From contig NZ_JAVDDV010000008.1 in the NCBI RefSeq assembly GCF_030848565.1, positions 104,871 to 168,870 of the forward strand: DNA of 64,000 nt, read 5' to 3'. The translations under genes and the position numbers were made by a program. Each line of letters begins with the position of its first letter. The stretch's first letter is position 1. Under the pieces are notes generated by a model. The model ran no database searches. It had not been told where the DNA came from and worked only from the letters and a program-made list of their open reading frames with translations. Origin of the DNA: Natronolimnohabitans sp. A-GB9 (lineage in GTDB: Archaea; Halobacteriota; Halobacteria; Halobacteriales; Natrialbaceae). Shown piece by piece: positions 1 through 7,463 of this stretch.

Positions 1-1
1 G

Positions 2-655
2 TTGATCGATCCGTTCTTCGACAACCCGAAAACGGACCTCGAGCCGTCGGACGTCGACGAACCGGACTACGTGTTGCTGACTCACGGCCACGCCGACCAC
101 ATCGCCCACGCCGGCGAGTTCTCCGGGGCGACGCTGGTTGCGACGCCCGAACTCGTCTCCTACTGTGAGGCCGAGTTCGGATACGAGGACGCCGTCGGCG
201 GGATGGGGATGAATCTGGGTGGTACCGTCGAGTGTGGCGATGCGCTCGTCACGATGGTTCGTGCCGACCACACGAACGGCATCATGACCGAGAACGACGC
301 GAGCGGCGGTATGCCCGCCGGCTTCGTCATCTCGGACGGCGAGCCGACCGACGAGTCGTCGACGACGCTGTACAACGCCGGCGACACGTCGCTGATGTCC
401 GAGATGCGTGACGTCATCGGCGAGTATCTCAACCCCGACGCGGCCGTCGTTCCTATCGGCGATCACTTCACGATGGGTCCCCAGCAGGCCGCCATCGCCG
501 TCGACTGGCTCGACGTCGATGTCGCCCTGCCCCAGCACTACGATACCTTCCCACCGATCGAGCAGGACCCTGCGGACTTCGAGAGGGCAGTCGCCGACAC
601 GGGCAGCGACGCCGAGGTCGTCACACTCGAGGGCGACGAGTCCTCCGAACTCTAG
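2..655 (+). CDS. UPF0173-type metal-dependent hydrolase, MBL fold (5' partial)
   Basis: The reading frame is open at the left edge, so the true start lies upstream. The visible 217 residues are close to the 225-240 typical of this family, so only about 20 residues are missing. The metallo-beta-lactamase signature THGHADH lies near residues 27-33. Further likely metal ligands are the His in VRADHT, the Asp in NAGDTSLM and the His in LPQHYDTF. These suggest a cytoplasmic metal-dependent hydrolase of unknown substrate; family members are annotated by fold rather than by known reaction. The TAG stop is also the first three bases of a hairpin repeat. Fold assignment is firm; substrate is unknown. 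Confidence 0.85.
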   Translation: MIDPFFDNPKTDLEPSDVDEPDYVLLTHGHADHIAHAGEFSGATLVATPELVSYCEAEFGYEDAVGGMGMNLGGTVECGDALVTMVRADHTNGIMTENDASGGMPAGFVISDGEPTDESSTTLYNAGDTSLMSEMRDVIGEYLNPDAAVVPIGDHFTMGPQQAAIAVDWLDVDVALPQHYDTFPPIEQDPADFERAVADTGSDAEVVTLEGDESSEL

Positions 656-737
656 TGGCGGTCCACGCCTGCACTGCTGGGTGAAATCAGCCGACGACCA
701 TCGATTTCACCCAGCAGTCGACGGGTGGAACGGTACT
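653..737 (+). repeat. Hairpin repeat, family C, copy 1
   Basis: This 85-bp element has nested inverted arms. The outer arms are TAGT/ACTA, then TCCAC/GTGGA, and a perfect 15-bp inner stem CTGCTGGGTGAAATC / GATTTCACCCAGCAG. The element begins exactly at the TAG stop codon of the upstream gene. Related copies lie at 21255-21340 and 56388-56473. It may act as a transcription terminator. Confidence 0.8.
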
Positions 738-755
738 AGCGTCGGTCCGTCACTA

Positions 756-865
756 ATACTTCCGGACAAAACGATGCACACACCGATCGCGCCTCGACGC
801 CTGTCGCGTTCCGCGACAGCGTCTCGAGTGCGATCGGGTGTTTACTGACTTTTGTCCGGTAGTAT
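756..865 (+). repeat. Long palindromic repeat, family B, copy 1
   Basis: A 110-bp element with terminal inverted repeats ATACTTCCGGACAAAA and TTTTGTCCGGTAGTAT (one mismatch). It has a near-palindromic 53-bp core at 784-836 centred on TGTCGCGTTCCGCGACA. A second copy lies at 35750-35863. The ends resemble a miniature inverted-repeat element; no coding potential is seen. Confidence 0.8.
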
Positions 866-988
866 AATCGGACGTTCCGATCTTTCTTCCAACCGCTCTC
901 GAGCGACGAGCGCGACGACTCCGACGACTGTGAACGCTCGTCGGCCTGGAAAGAGAGATTCTTTGTCGTGGGGCCGAAATCGGGTCGT

Positions 989-1162
989 ATGGAACGATCC
1001 GTCTCGCTGATCGGTGCCGGGGCGTTCGGGCTTCTCGCCGGACTCTGGGCGATGAACTTCTACGATTCGTACGCGATCATCTGGGATTTCGCCGCCGCCG
1101 TCGCCGTCTTCGGTCTGGGAAGCCTGATCGCCGGGCTGTTGCAGAAAGCCGGCGTCTACTGA
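989..1162 (+). CDS. Small two-helix membrane protein, uncharacterised
   Basis: A 57-residue protein starting MERSVSLIG. Two hydrophobic stretches are visible, about residues 5-22 (LIGAGAFGLLAGLWAM) and 29-51 (IIWDFAAAVAVFGLGSLIAG), joined by the short polar turn NFYDSY, so an integral membrane hairpin is likely. A GTG seven codons upstream in frame could also serve, but ATG at 989 puts the first helix right after a short basic N-terminus. The stop TGA overlaps the start of a degenerate repeat (TGATACTGCCGGA). I do not recognise a named family and propose no function. Confidence 0.6.
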   Translation: MERSVSLIGAGAFGLLAGLWAMNFYDSYAIIWDFAAAVAVFGLGSLIAGLLQKAGVY

Positions 1163-1228
1163 TACTGCCGGAACGACGGACACTGCGACGCGATCGAGCG
1201 GGTGCTGACAGCGTTATCCGACAGTACG
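1160..1228 (+). repeat. Degenerate hairpin element at a stop codon
   Basis: It starts TGATACTGCCGGA on the stop codon of the preceding gene. About 45 bases later comes TCCGACAGTACGG, an imperfect inverted copy of the left end. It looks like a decayed member of the family A/B repeats elsewhere in the window. Confidence 0.4.
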
Positions 1229-1322
1229 GTCGATCGGCGGTCGATCGGGGACGGACCCGAATCCGACCGGAACCGAGACACCAGTAACGTTTACAGCGAC
1301 GGCTGTGGACGACTCGAGTGCG

Positions 1323-1718
1323 ATGACGAAAAACGTTACCACCGTCTCCGAGGAGGGGTTCAGCGCCACGAACGAGGTTCGCGACTTCGAGACGACTATC
1401 GACGCGGAAGGCGACGCGGCGCCGGACACGCTCGAGACGCTGCTCGCGACGTATGCGTCCTGTTACGTGCCGGCGCTGCGCGTCGGCGGACAGCAACGCG
1501 GGGCCGACGATCTCGGCACGATCGAGATCGAGTCGACGGGCGAACTCAACGACGACGACAAACTCGAGTCGATCTCCTTCGACATCCACGTCGAGGCCGA
1601 CGTCGACGACGACACGGCCGAGGAGATCATCGACCGCGCGAACGAACTCTGTAAGGTCCACGACGCCCTGAAGCCGGAGCTTCACGCGGACATGTCCCTC
1701 GAGGGCGACGCCTTCTAG
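1323..1718 (+). CDS. OsmC/Ohr family protein
   Basis: A 131-residue protein of the OsmC fold, whose characterised members reduce organic or inorganic hydroperoxides with a pair of cysteines. The first conserved Cys is visible in TLLATYASCYVPALRV; a second lies in ANELCKVHDAL near the C-terminus, as expected for the redox pair. Length fits the 130-140 residues of small OsmC proteins. ATG at 1323 gives MTKNVTTVSEEGF; an in-frame ATG six codons upstream (1305) is a less likely alternative. The protein is acidic and cytoplasmic. It stands alone, followed after ten bases by the start-less reading frame at 1729. Substrate specificity cannot be read from the sequence. Confidence 0.85.
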   Translation: MTKNVTTVSEEGFSATNEVRDFETTIDAEGDAAPDTLETLLATYASCYVPALRVGGQQRGADDLGTIEIESTGELNDDDKLESISFDIHVEADVDDDTAEEIIDRANELCKVHDALKPELHADMSLEGDAF

Positions 1719-1728
1719 GCCGCGGTAG

Positions 1729-1998
1729 CCCGACCAGTACACCGCCGTTCTCGGTCGGCTCGTCGACGGCGAGTCGGCCGTCCTCCTGCTCGAGGCCGAC
1801 GGCTCGGTCGTCGACGAGCGCGTCCTCGAGGTCGAATCGCTGCCGGAAGCGGGCCGCCACGAGGGGGCCGTCTTCGACGTCGAACTCGAGGACGAGACGC
1901 TCGGCGAGGTGACCTATCGACCCGAGACCGAACGGGAGCGACGCGAGCGGGCACAGGAGCGGTTCGATCGCCTCTCGGAACGGCTCTCGGACGAGTAA
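1729..1998 (+). pseudogene. DUF3006-like small protein frame lacking a start codon
   Basis: Eighty-nine codons read PDQYTAVLGRLVDGESAVLL and continue through LPEAGRHEGAVFDVELED to a charged tail ending ERLSDE. The composition and the VLLLEADG...LPEAGRHEGAV pattern match the small haloarchaeal DUF3006 proteins. An in-frame TAG at 1726-1728 closes the frame upstream, and no ATG, GTG or TTG occurs near its N-terminus; the first GTG is far downstream. Either the start was lost recently (the protein frame itself is intact), a non-standard start is used, or the base sequence is wrong near 1726. Homology is recalled, not searched. Confidence 0.5.
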
Positions 1999-2278
1999 CT
2001 GCTCGGAGCGTCGATCGGAAAGAGAGTGGAACGAAGGTCAGGGGGTGGCCCTGTGGTGGTTCGGGATGCGTGGGATGACACAGCGGCGGAACGCCATCGG
2101 TGGGATGGATGCCGCTGCAGTACGTCGGTTTCTCCCTCGGTGAAATAGCTGTGATGCCAAACTATGTTGGTATCTCTCTCGAAAGGACGAACGCGATCGT
2201 CCGTCTATGGGGCTCGGTCACGAGCAACGGTGGCAGTCGATGGCCACCTTCATGGCACTGCTCGAGTCACAGACAGGC

Positions 2279-2779
2279 ATGTTACGTTCGTTCGACGGGA
2301 TCGAACCCCAGGTTGCCGAGTCGGCGTACGTCGACGAAGCAGCGGTCGTGATCGGAGATGTCGTCATCGAAGCGAAGGCGAGCGTCTGGCCGAACACGAC
2401 GCTGCGTGGCGATAACGGCCGGATCGTCGTCGGAGAGGGTGCAAACGTCCAGGACAACGCCGTCCTCCACGAGGACGCCGAGCTCGAGCCCTACTCGACG
2501 GTCGGCCACAGCGCGATCGTCCACGACGCGACCGTCGCCGAGCGCGGGCTGGTCGGGATGAACGCGGTCGTCTTAGATGGCGCTCACGTCGGTGAGGGGT
2601 CGGTCGTCGCGGCTGGCAGCGTCGTCACCGAAGACACCGAGATTCCGCCCTCGACGCTCGTCGCCGGCGCCCCCGCCGAACCCAAGACCGAGATCGACGA
2701 CCCACATCTCGAGTCGACCGCCGACCGATACGTGGCACTCTCTCGAGAGTACGCCGAGACGTCGGAACGACTCGACTGA
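2279..2779 (+). CDS. Gamma carbonic anhydrase / left-handed beta-helix hexapeptide protein
   Basis: A 166-residue hexapeptide-repeat protein starting MLRSFDGIEPQVAESAYVDE. The turns of the left-handed helix are clear (AVVIGDVVIEAKASVWPNTTLRGD region and following). The histidines that bind zinc in gamma carbonic anhydrases match LHEDAE and GHSAIVHDA. RGDNGRI and IQDN-like VQDNAVLH are typical of the YrdA/CaiE branch, so reversible CO2 hydration is possible but not assured. The longer frame from 2207 adds a poor N-terminus and was not chosen. The stop TGA starts a TGATACTGCCGAA hairpin. Acts in the cytoplasm as a presumed trimer. Confidence 0.85.
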   Translation: MLRSFDGIEPQVAESAYVDEAAVVIGDVVIEAKASVWPNTTLRGDNGRIVVGEGANVQDNAVLHEDAELEPYSTVGHSAIVHDATVAERGLVGMNAVVLDGAHVGEGSVVAAGSVVTEDTEIPPSTLVAGAPAEPKTEIDDPHLESTADRYVALSREYAETSERLD

Positions 2780-2783
2780 TACT

Positions 2784-2834
2784 GCCGAATCGTCGATCAC
2801 CGAGATGAAGACGATCTCGGTCGCGCGATTCGGC
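2784..2834 (+). terminator. Imperfect hairpin after the carbonic anhydrase gene
   Basis: Arms GCCGAATCG / CGATTCGGC and ACCGAGAT / ATCTCGGT form a stem-loop with a 7-base loop and an internal bulge, four bases after the stop codon. Likely a terminator or a decayed hairpin repeat. Confidence 0.5.
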
Positions 2835-2892
2835 GGCGTCGATCCGGTGGCTGATGAAAACGCTGATACAGCCACCGTGCGAACCGACACCT

Positions 2893-3390
2893 ATGAGCGA
2901 GAGACCGTGGACGGACCGGATCGTCGGCGCTCGAATGGCCGTCGATCAGGAGTTTACCTCCCGCGTCGAGTCCTCACAGTTTTCCAGCCAGCAGTGGAGT
3001 CTGATCATGACCGCGACGGAGTTCGAGATCGAACACCCCGAGGATCCCGACCGTGCACGGATCGTCGCCGACACCGACCAGGTCGAGCAGATCATCCCCG
3101 AACTCGAGAACATGCCGACCGGCGGCATGGGCGGGATGGGTGGCCCAGGACAGGGACAAGGCCAGGGACGCAGTGACAGCTCCTCGAGCGGTGGCGGCGT
3201 CCTCGATTCGATCAAAGGCGCCCTCGGGCTCGGTGGAGGCGACGGCGACGACGACCACGCCGAGAAGCTCCAGGCGGCCGAGCAGCTCACACAGGAGTAC
3301 GCCGACGAACTCCAGTCACACCTCGAGTCGGAAGGACGCTGGGAACCGGTCCGGCAAGCGGCGGCCGCCGAAGACGACGGTGCCGAGTAG
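2893..3390 (+). CDS. DUF5799-like haloarchaeal protein
   Basis: A 165-residue acidic protein beginning MSERPWTDRIVGARMAVDQE. The N-terminal half (FTSRVESSQFSSQQWSLIMT...FEIEHPEDPDRARIVADT) is a compact domain I associate with the haloarchaeal family DUF5799. A Gly/Gln/Met-rich linker (MPTGGMGGMGGPGQGQGQG) and a Ser/Gly stretch follow, then a short amphipathic GVLDSIKGALGLGGG and a charged helix. No catalytic motif is visible. The start at 2893 is preferred over 2854 because it follows a CCTATG context and begins the conserved segment. Function unknown. Confidence 0.7.
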   Translation: MSERPWTDRIVGARMAVDQEFTSRVESSQFSSQQWSLIMTATEFEIEHPEDPDRARIVADTDQVEQIIPELENMPTGGMGGMGGPGQGQGQGRSDSSSSGGGVLDSIKGALGLGGGDGDDDHAEKLQAAEQLTQEYADELQSHLESEGRWEPVRQAAAAEDDGAE

Positions 3391-3440
3391 ATCAGCGTCC
3401 AGCGGCTCTTCGCCCTGTCGGAGGACGGATCGTACGAATT

Positions 3441-3500
3441 GATATACCGATTTACCGGGCAACCGTCTCCTCTGGTCGTGGTTGCGCCGGTACCGACTTC
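3441..3500 (+). repeat. Hairpin between convergent genes, related to the 51781 repeat
   Basis: Left arm ACCGATTTACCGGGCAACC and right arm GGTTGCGCCGGTACCGAC form an imperfect stem. The same arm sequences occur in the repeat at 51781-51866. The right end abuts the stop codon of the minus-strand gene. Confidence 0.55.
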
Positions 3501-3643
3501 TAGTCGCCGGCGTGAAAGAGCGTGTACTCGCTCGTCTCGTAGATGTTGATGAGTTCGTTGATGAGTTCGTCGTAGGATTCGTCGTCGACGCGCAGTGCAT
3601 CGAGTCGTTCGACGGTTTCCTCCTCGAGTTCAACGGATGGCAT
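3500..3643 (-). CDS. Small DUF7557-like / antitoxin-like protein
   Basis: A 47-residue acidic protein starting MPSVELEEETVERLDALRVD and ending YTLFHAGD. The beta-strand followed by ETVERLDALR and ESYDELINELI resembles a mini ribbon-helix-helix or VapB-like antitoxin, and similar tiny proteins are common in haloarchaea (I recall the label DUF7557). No toxin gene sits next to it, so a toxin-antitoxin role is not supported here. A long extended frame upstream exists but has non-haloarchaeal composition. The gene converges on the DUF5799-like gene with a hairpin between them. Confidence 0.6.
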   Translation of the reverse strand: MPSVELEEETVERLDALRVDDESYDELINELINIYETSEYTLFHAGD

Positions 3644-3779
3644 ACCTACGCATACGACTGCGACGGGCAAAAACGCCACGGGCCCGACGGTCGAGTGTCG
3701 GTCACGCGAGCCAGAGCGTACGTTTCGTCCCCGCAAAGGTTTACTTCCGTGGCTGTCCTTGAGCCGGATAAGAGGACAG

Positions 3780-4454
3780 ATGGCTTCCGACGACACCGAC
3801 GAGCACCGAATCGACGACGCGGGCAGCGAGCGGAACCGAGAGGAAACCGACGACCCGTTCGAGGGAACGGATCTCGAGCCGATCGGCGAAGAAGGTGAGA
3901 CGACGTCGCAAGACGACGACGGCGTCCGCAAGGCGGCGATCGAGGAGGTCGACCAGCGGATCGTCGATCTGCTCTCGTGGATCCTCGATACGGAGACGCG
4001 AGCGAAGATCTACGTTTACCTGCTAGCAAATCCCGGCAGCACCTCCGAGGAAGTCGCCAAGGGGACGGGGCTCTATCCGAGCACGGTCCGGGAGGCACTC
4101 GCAGAGCTCCACGACGAGGAGCGGGTCCTGCGCGAAAAGCGTGCGAGTGACGGCGCCGGGAACAACCCCTACGAGTACACGGCGATCCAGCCAAGCGAAC
4201 TCGTCGGCGGCGTCGTCGATCAGGTCCAGCGGGAGCTGAACACGATCTTTACGCTCGATCGCGTCGTCGACCGCCACGACGAGTCCGAACCCGACCTCGA
4301 GGCGGGGGCCGAGCCGGTGACGATCACCGTCGACGACACCGAACCGCCTGCACCCGGGACCGACGACGAAGCCGATTCCGAGGCGGAAGCCGACGTCGAA
4401 CTCGTCGACGAAGACGACCCGGAGCCAGAGTCGGAATCCGACGCCGATCGGTAG
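3780..4454 (+). CDS. Winged helix-turn-helix transcription regulator
   Basis: A 224-residue protein with three parts. Residues 1-55 are a disordered acidic leader. Residues 56-150 hold a winged helix (KIYVYLLANPGSTSEEVAKG, then GLYPSTVREALAELHDEERV as the recognition helix, then a wing ending NPYEYTAIQPSELV). The C-terminal 60 residues are Asp/Glu-rich. The pattern is that of TrmB/ArsR-like archaeal regulators. ATG at 3780 is chosen over the GTG-led extension. Target genes cannot be inferred, since the neighbours are convergent or unrelated. It is a cytoplasmic DNA-binding protein by inference from fold. Confidence 0.8.
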   Translation: MASDDTDEHRIDDAGSERNREETDDPFEGTDLEPIGEEGETTSQDDDGVRKAAIEEVDQRIVDLLSWILDTETRAKIYVYLLANPGSTSEEVAKGTGLYPSTVREALAELHDEERVLREKRASDGAGNNPYEYTAIQPSELVGGVVDQVQRELNTIFTLDRVVDRHDESEPDLEAGAEPVTITVDDTEPPAPGTDDEADSEAEADVELVDEDDPEPESESDADR

Positions 4455-4464
4455 TCGGGAGCCG

Positions 4465-4549
4465 TCAGACGGTCTCCTGTCGTCACTGCCTGCCGATCGC
4501 CGACCCCGTCCTGGCGACCGGCAGGAGATCGGGACAGCAGTCCGTCTCA
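4465..4549 (+). repeat. Hairpin repeat, family A, copy at 4465
   Basis: An 85-bp imperfect palindrome. It runs from TCAGACGGTCTCCTGTCGTC through a stem of GCCGATCGCC/GGCGACCGGC type to GGGACAGCAGTCCGTCTCA. It shares the GGGACAGCAGTCCG(T/G) right end with the copies at 12562, 16915, 27552 and 33077. Confidence 0.8.
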
Positions 4550-4623
4550 GTCGTCGACCCCGTCTCGTCCGCGTCGCCCCGTTGCTTCCCGCCTCGAGGG
4601 TGTCGTCCGCAAGTGGTCCGAAA

Positions 4624-5727
4624 TCAATCTTCGAGACCGAGCACCGCCGGTCGCTCGAGTTCCAGATCGTACTCGACGGCTCGCGCGGTCGTCGTCGGCC
4701 ACCGGCCTGTCTCGGTCAGCACGTCGATCTCGTCGTCCGTAACGAGGACCGTGTCTTCGCTTTTTGCGCCTTCTACCGTTGGGTTCCAGGCGTAGGCCAT
4801 CGGTGCCGTGATCGATGCTTCGTGATCCGGCGTGGCGATCCACTCCCGGCCCGCGAAGCCAGCGGCACCGCCCTGGTGGTGCCGTTCCCACTCGCCTCCG
4901 TAGCCGAGCGTCTCGTAGGCGTCCTGAATCGCCGTGAAGACGTCTCCAGCCGTTCCGCCGTCGGTCGCTGCCGCCTGCGTTGCAGCCAATGCCGTCGTCT
5001 CGACACGGGCCGCGCCGGCGTGTCGATCCTCGAGCCACGACGGCGGATCGAAGGCGACAGCGCGGGTACAACTCGCGTGGAGGCCGGCCCGCTGAGTCGT
5101 CACGGAGACGAGCACGTAGTCGCCGAGTTCGGCGTCAGTCGGCGTGTAGTGGCGGTACTGCTGAGCCCGTTCGGCGCCGCCGACGAGGACGACCGGCGCC
5201 TCGATGTCCCGTGCCGAGAGGGCGACCCGCAGGGCCGAAGCGACCTCGTGTTCGGTGTCCTCGCTGCGAAGTTCCCGGCAGACCGACTCCACGGCGGCAG
5301 CCGTTTCTTGACCCAACTCCCGGTACTGGTTCCGGTCTTGGTCGGTCAACGGCTGGCGCAGCGGCGTCGGATCGACCCGCTCGAGGCCGGGGACGTCGAT
5401 GTCGGCAGCGGCTCGTTCGTCGTCTTCGACGCAGGCCGCGATGGCCTCACCGAGTGACGACGCGTGCCACGGGAACTCCTCGAGGGTGACGTCGTCACGG
5501 TCGATGTCGGGCAGTTCTTCGGCGACGATCCGCTCGGCCTCGATGTTGTTCGTCACGAGCCGGAACTCGGTTCCGTCGTAGCCAATGGCGGCGACGCCGG
5601 CGTCGGTCTCGCGGTCGACGACGTTGCTGCCACCGGTCAGCCAGGCGAAGGCGTTCGGTCGAGCGAACCAGACCGAATCGAGTCCGTCGGACTCGAGGTA
5701 CGCCTCGAGTCGGTCACGTTTCTCCAT
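4624..5727 (-). CDS. M24 peptidase-fold protein lacking most metal ligands
   Basis: A 367-residue pita-bread (M24/creatinase) protein. Residues 1-125 form a creatinase-N-like domain; 135-367 form the catalytic fold. In Xaa-Pro dipeptidases five ligands (two Asp, one His, two Glu) bind two metals. Here the first-Asp strand reads LVSVTTQRAGLHASCTRAV, with Val/Thr and Ser where Asp is expected. His is kept in ERHHQGGAAGF (283/284), the first Glu position reads AWNPTVEG (Asn315), and the last Glu is kept in KSEDTVLV (Glu324). Three of five ligands thus appear lost, which suggests a non-peptidase or pseudoenzyme. The start at 5727 is chosen because MEKRDRLEAYLE begins the first domain. Divergent from ctaA. 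Confidence 0.8.
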   Translation of the reverse strand: MEKRDRLEAYLESDGLDSVWFARPNAFAWLTGGSNVVDRETDAGVAAIGYDGTEFRLVTNNIEAERIVAEELPDIDRDDVTLEEFPWHASSLGEAIAACVEDDERAAADIDVPGLERVDPTPLRQPLTDQDRNQYRELGQETAAAVESVCRELRSEDTEHEVASALRVALSARDIEAPVVLVGGAERAQQYRHYTPTDAELGDYVLVSVTTQRAGLHASCTRAVAFDPPSWLEDRHAGAARVETTALAATQAAATDGGTAGDVFTAIQDAYETLGYGGEWERHHQGGAAGFAGREWIATPDHEASITAPMAYAWNPTVEGAKSEDTVLVTDDEIDVLTETGRWPTTTARAVEYDLELERPAVLGLED

Positions 5728-5906
5728 GCCGGGTGCTGGCGTGGCCGACTCTTGAATGCGACGGACTGCCGACTCTCGAGTGCGGGACGTCCCCGACGAA
5801 AGCCCGTTAATTGACGGGTTGGAGCGCTCGGAACAACGATTCCAGCGTGCTAAGAACGACTCGGGCAACCTAAGTATGGGAGGTCCTAACCCTCGTCCGA
5901 ACGCCC

Positions 5907-6791
5907 GTGTCGACCGATAGTCAGACCTCTCGTCCGCTCGTCCGTCCGCTGATCGAACGGTTCGGCTTTCATCATCTACTCGCGACGACGCTCGTGTTAG
6001 TCGCGGCGACGATCCTGCTGGGCGTCGCCGCGAAGGCGACCGGGTCGGGACTGGCCTGCGAGGCGAACTGGCCCCAGTGTGACGCCGGGCCGTACAATCT
6101 GCTCCCGGCGAACCTGCCGAGTTTCTACGAGTGGTTCCACCGCTTCGTGGCCATGTTCGCCGGCTTCGCCATCATCGGCAGCGCCCTGGCGGCCTGGCGG
6201 CTTCCCGACATCGACAAGCGGGTCGTGGGACTCGTCGTCGCCGGAATGATCCTGACGCCGATTCAGGTCGTCCTCGGCCGTGAGACGGTCACGCAGTACA
6301 CGATGGACATCCTCGAGTTACACTTCTGGACAGCAGTCCTCATCTTCGTCCTGTTTATCGTCGCAACCGTCCTCGTCTGGTCGTCCCGCCTGACGGCGAC
6401 ACACGTCACCGGTGCGCTCGGGCTGGGCGCGCTCTCCGTGCCGTTTCACGTCGCGCTCAGTCCGCTGGTGATCGGCGACATTACCTCCTACAGTCCCTCG
6501 GTCCAGATGGCCCAGTACGGCGTCACCCTCGCGTTGCTGGCTGCGGTCATCGTCGCTGTCATGGTCGGCCGCCGTCGGTTCGAGTCCGGACGGCTGACCG
6601 GGCTGCTGTCCGTCTCGGTACTGTTGGCGATGGTCGTGATCTTCCTCGGCCGCCGTGCCGTGATGACGTTCAACCCCGCACTCGACGTCCTCTACGTCGT
6701 CGCCTCCGCTGCGCTGCTTGCGGTGTTCGCCGTCGGGATCTCTCTCTCTCGAGACGCCTCGAGCACCTCCCGGTCGCCGCTCTCGCGGTGA
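5907..6791 (+). CDS. ctaA: Heme A synthase (COX15/CtaA family)
   Basis: A 294-residue membrane protein with about eight hydrophobic segments. It oxidises the C8 methyl of heme O to give heme A for cytochrome oxidases. Heme-ligating histidines fit EWFHRFVAM and LELHFWTAV in the first half and VPFHVALSP in the second. A Cys pair in LACEANWPQC (extracellular loop after helix 1) matches the disulfide of many CtaA proteins; the preceding AKATGSGLACE is a family signature. Start is GTG at 5907 (MSTDSQTSRP). The stop TGA is the left end of a degenerate repeat shared with the convergent gene. Archaeal members are of this length. Confidence 0.9.
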   Translation: MSTDSQTSRPLVRPLIERFGFHHLLATTLVLVAATILLGVAAKATGSGLACEANWPQCDAGPYNLLPANLPSFYEWFHRFVAMFAGFAIIGSALAAWRLPDIDKRVVGLVVAGMILTPIQVVLGRETVTQYTMDILELHFWTAVLIFVLFIVATVLVWSSRLTATHVTGALGLGALSVPFHVALSPLVIGDITSYSPSVQMAQYGVTLALLAAVIVAVMVGRRRFESGRLTGLLSVSVLLAMVVIFLGRRAVMTFNPALDVLYVVASAALLAVFAVGISLSRDASSTSRSPLSR

Positions 6792-6866
6792 CGGTCCGCT
6801 CGCGTCGTCGCGTCTGTCGTTGGTGACGGCGTTTCGAGGCGATCGGCGGTACAGCAGTCCGTTTCA
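6789..6866 (+). repeat. Degenerate family A repeat exactly bridging two convergent stop codons
   Basis: It begins TGACGGTCCGCT at the ctaA stop and ends GGTACAGCAGTCCGTTTCA, whose last three bases are the reverse complement of the neighbouring gene's TGA stop. The whole space between the two genes is therefore the element. The internal stem is poorly preserved. Confidence 0.55.
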
Positions 6867-7352
6867 GGCGAGGACGACGACGGACAATCCGGCGATCGTC
6901 GCGGCCGTGCCGATCCCGAACAACGCGTAGTTCGCAAGCGGGTTCGCGGCCGTCGTGACCTCGAGCGTGTAGTGACGACTCGAGAGTGGCCAGAACGGAC
7001 GCACTCCCATCGGTGTCAGTGCGTCAGCCAGGATATGGGAGACGATCGACAGCGTTCCGACGACGAACGCGAACGCGACGACGCCGACGCCGAGCAGCGG
7101 TGAGGTGGCGTCGACGAACACGGCCGTGACCGCGGCGAGGCCGCCACCGACGAGGAGGGCGAAGACGAACGAGTGGGTCGGCCCACGGTGTTCGAGAAAC
7201 GGCAGTTGGTGATCGCAGTCGGGTAGCGTCGAGAGCGCGACACAGACGAGTGCGCCGACCAGTGCCGTCGTTTCGTTCCCGGTGAGGGCAACGGCGGTAC
7301 CGAGGGGCGCGTACGTAAGCAACGCGGCGCCGTAGTGGCCGACCTGATACAT
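6864..7352 (-). CDS. YdjM-like membrane-bound metal-dependent hydrolase
   Basis: A 162-residue membrane protein starting MYQVGHYGAALLTYAP. The signatures of the LexA-regulated YdjM / DUF457 family are present: an early His (VGHYG), TLPDCDHQLPFLEHRGPTHSF in the first loop, and VSHILADALTPMGVRPFWPL in the later one. Asp and His residues there would bind metal at the membrane surface. Five hydrophobic segments are visible. The substrate is unknown for the family. A clear ATAAATAC box (minus strand GTATTTAT) lies 27-34 bases before the start, so the long upstream extension is rejected. Its stop is shared with the repeat that separates it from ctaA. Confidence 0.8.
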   Translation of the reverse strand: MYQVGHYGAALLTYAPLGTAVALTGNETTALVGALVCVALSTLPDCDHQLPFLEHRGPTHSFVFALLVGGGLAAVTAVFVDATSPLLGVGVVAFAFVVGTLSIVSHILADALTPMGVRPFWPLSSRHYTLEVTTAANPLANYALFGIGTAATIAGLSVVVLA

Positions 7353-7378
7353 CACCCAACGTAATTCGCCAACGGCCC

Positions 7379-7386
7379 ATAAATAC
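7379..7386 (-). promoter_or_regulatory. TATA-like box for the YdjM-like gene
   Basis: GTATTTAT on the minus strand, 27-34 bases before the ATG at 7352, the usual spacing for a leaderless haloarchaeal gene. Confidence 0.6.
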
Positions 7387-7434
7387 ACCGCTGCCTGCCC
7401 CGCCCGCTTCGCTCGCCGGACACGACCGCTGCAC

Positions 7435-7440
7435 CTTTTT
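7435..7440 (+). promoter_or_regulatory. TATA-like box for the NikR-like gene
   Basis: CTTTTT centred about 27 bases before ATG 7464, consistent with leaderless initiation. Confidence 0.4.
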
Positions 7441-7463
7441 CGACGCCGGTCGAACGGCTGATC

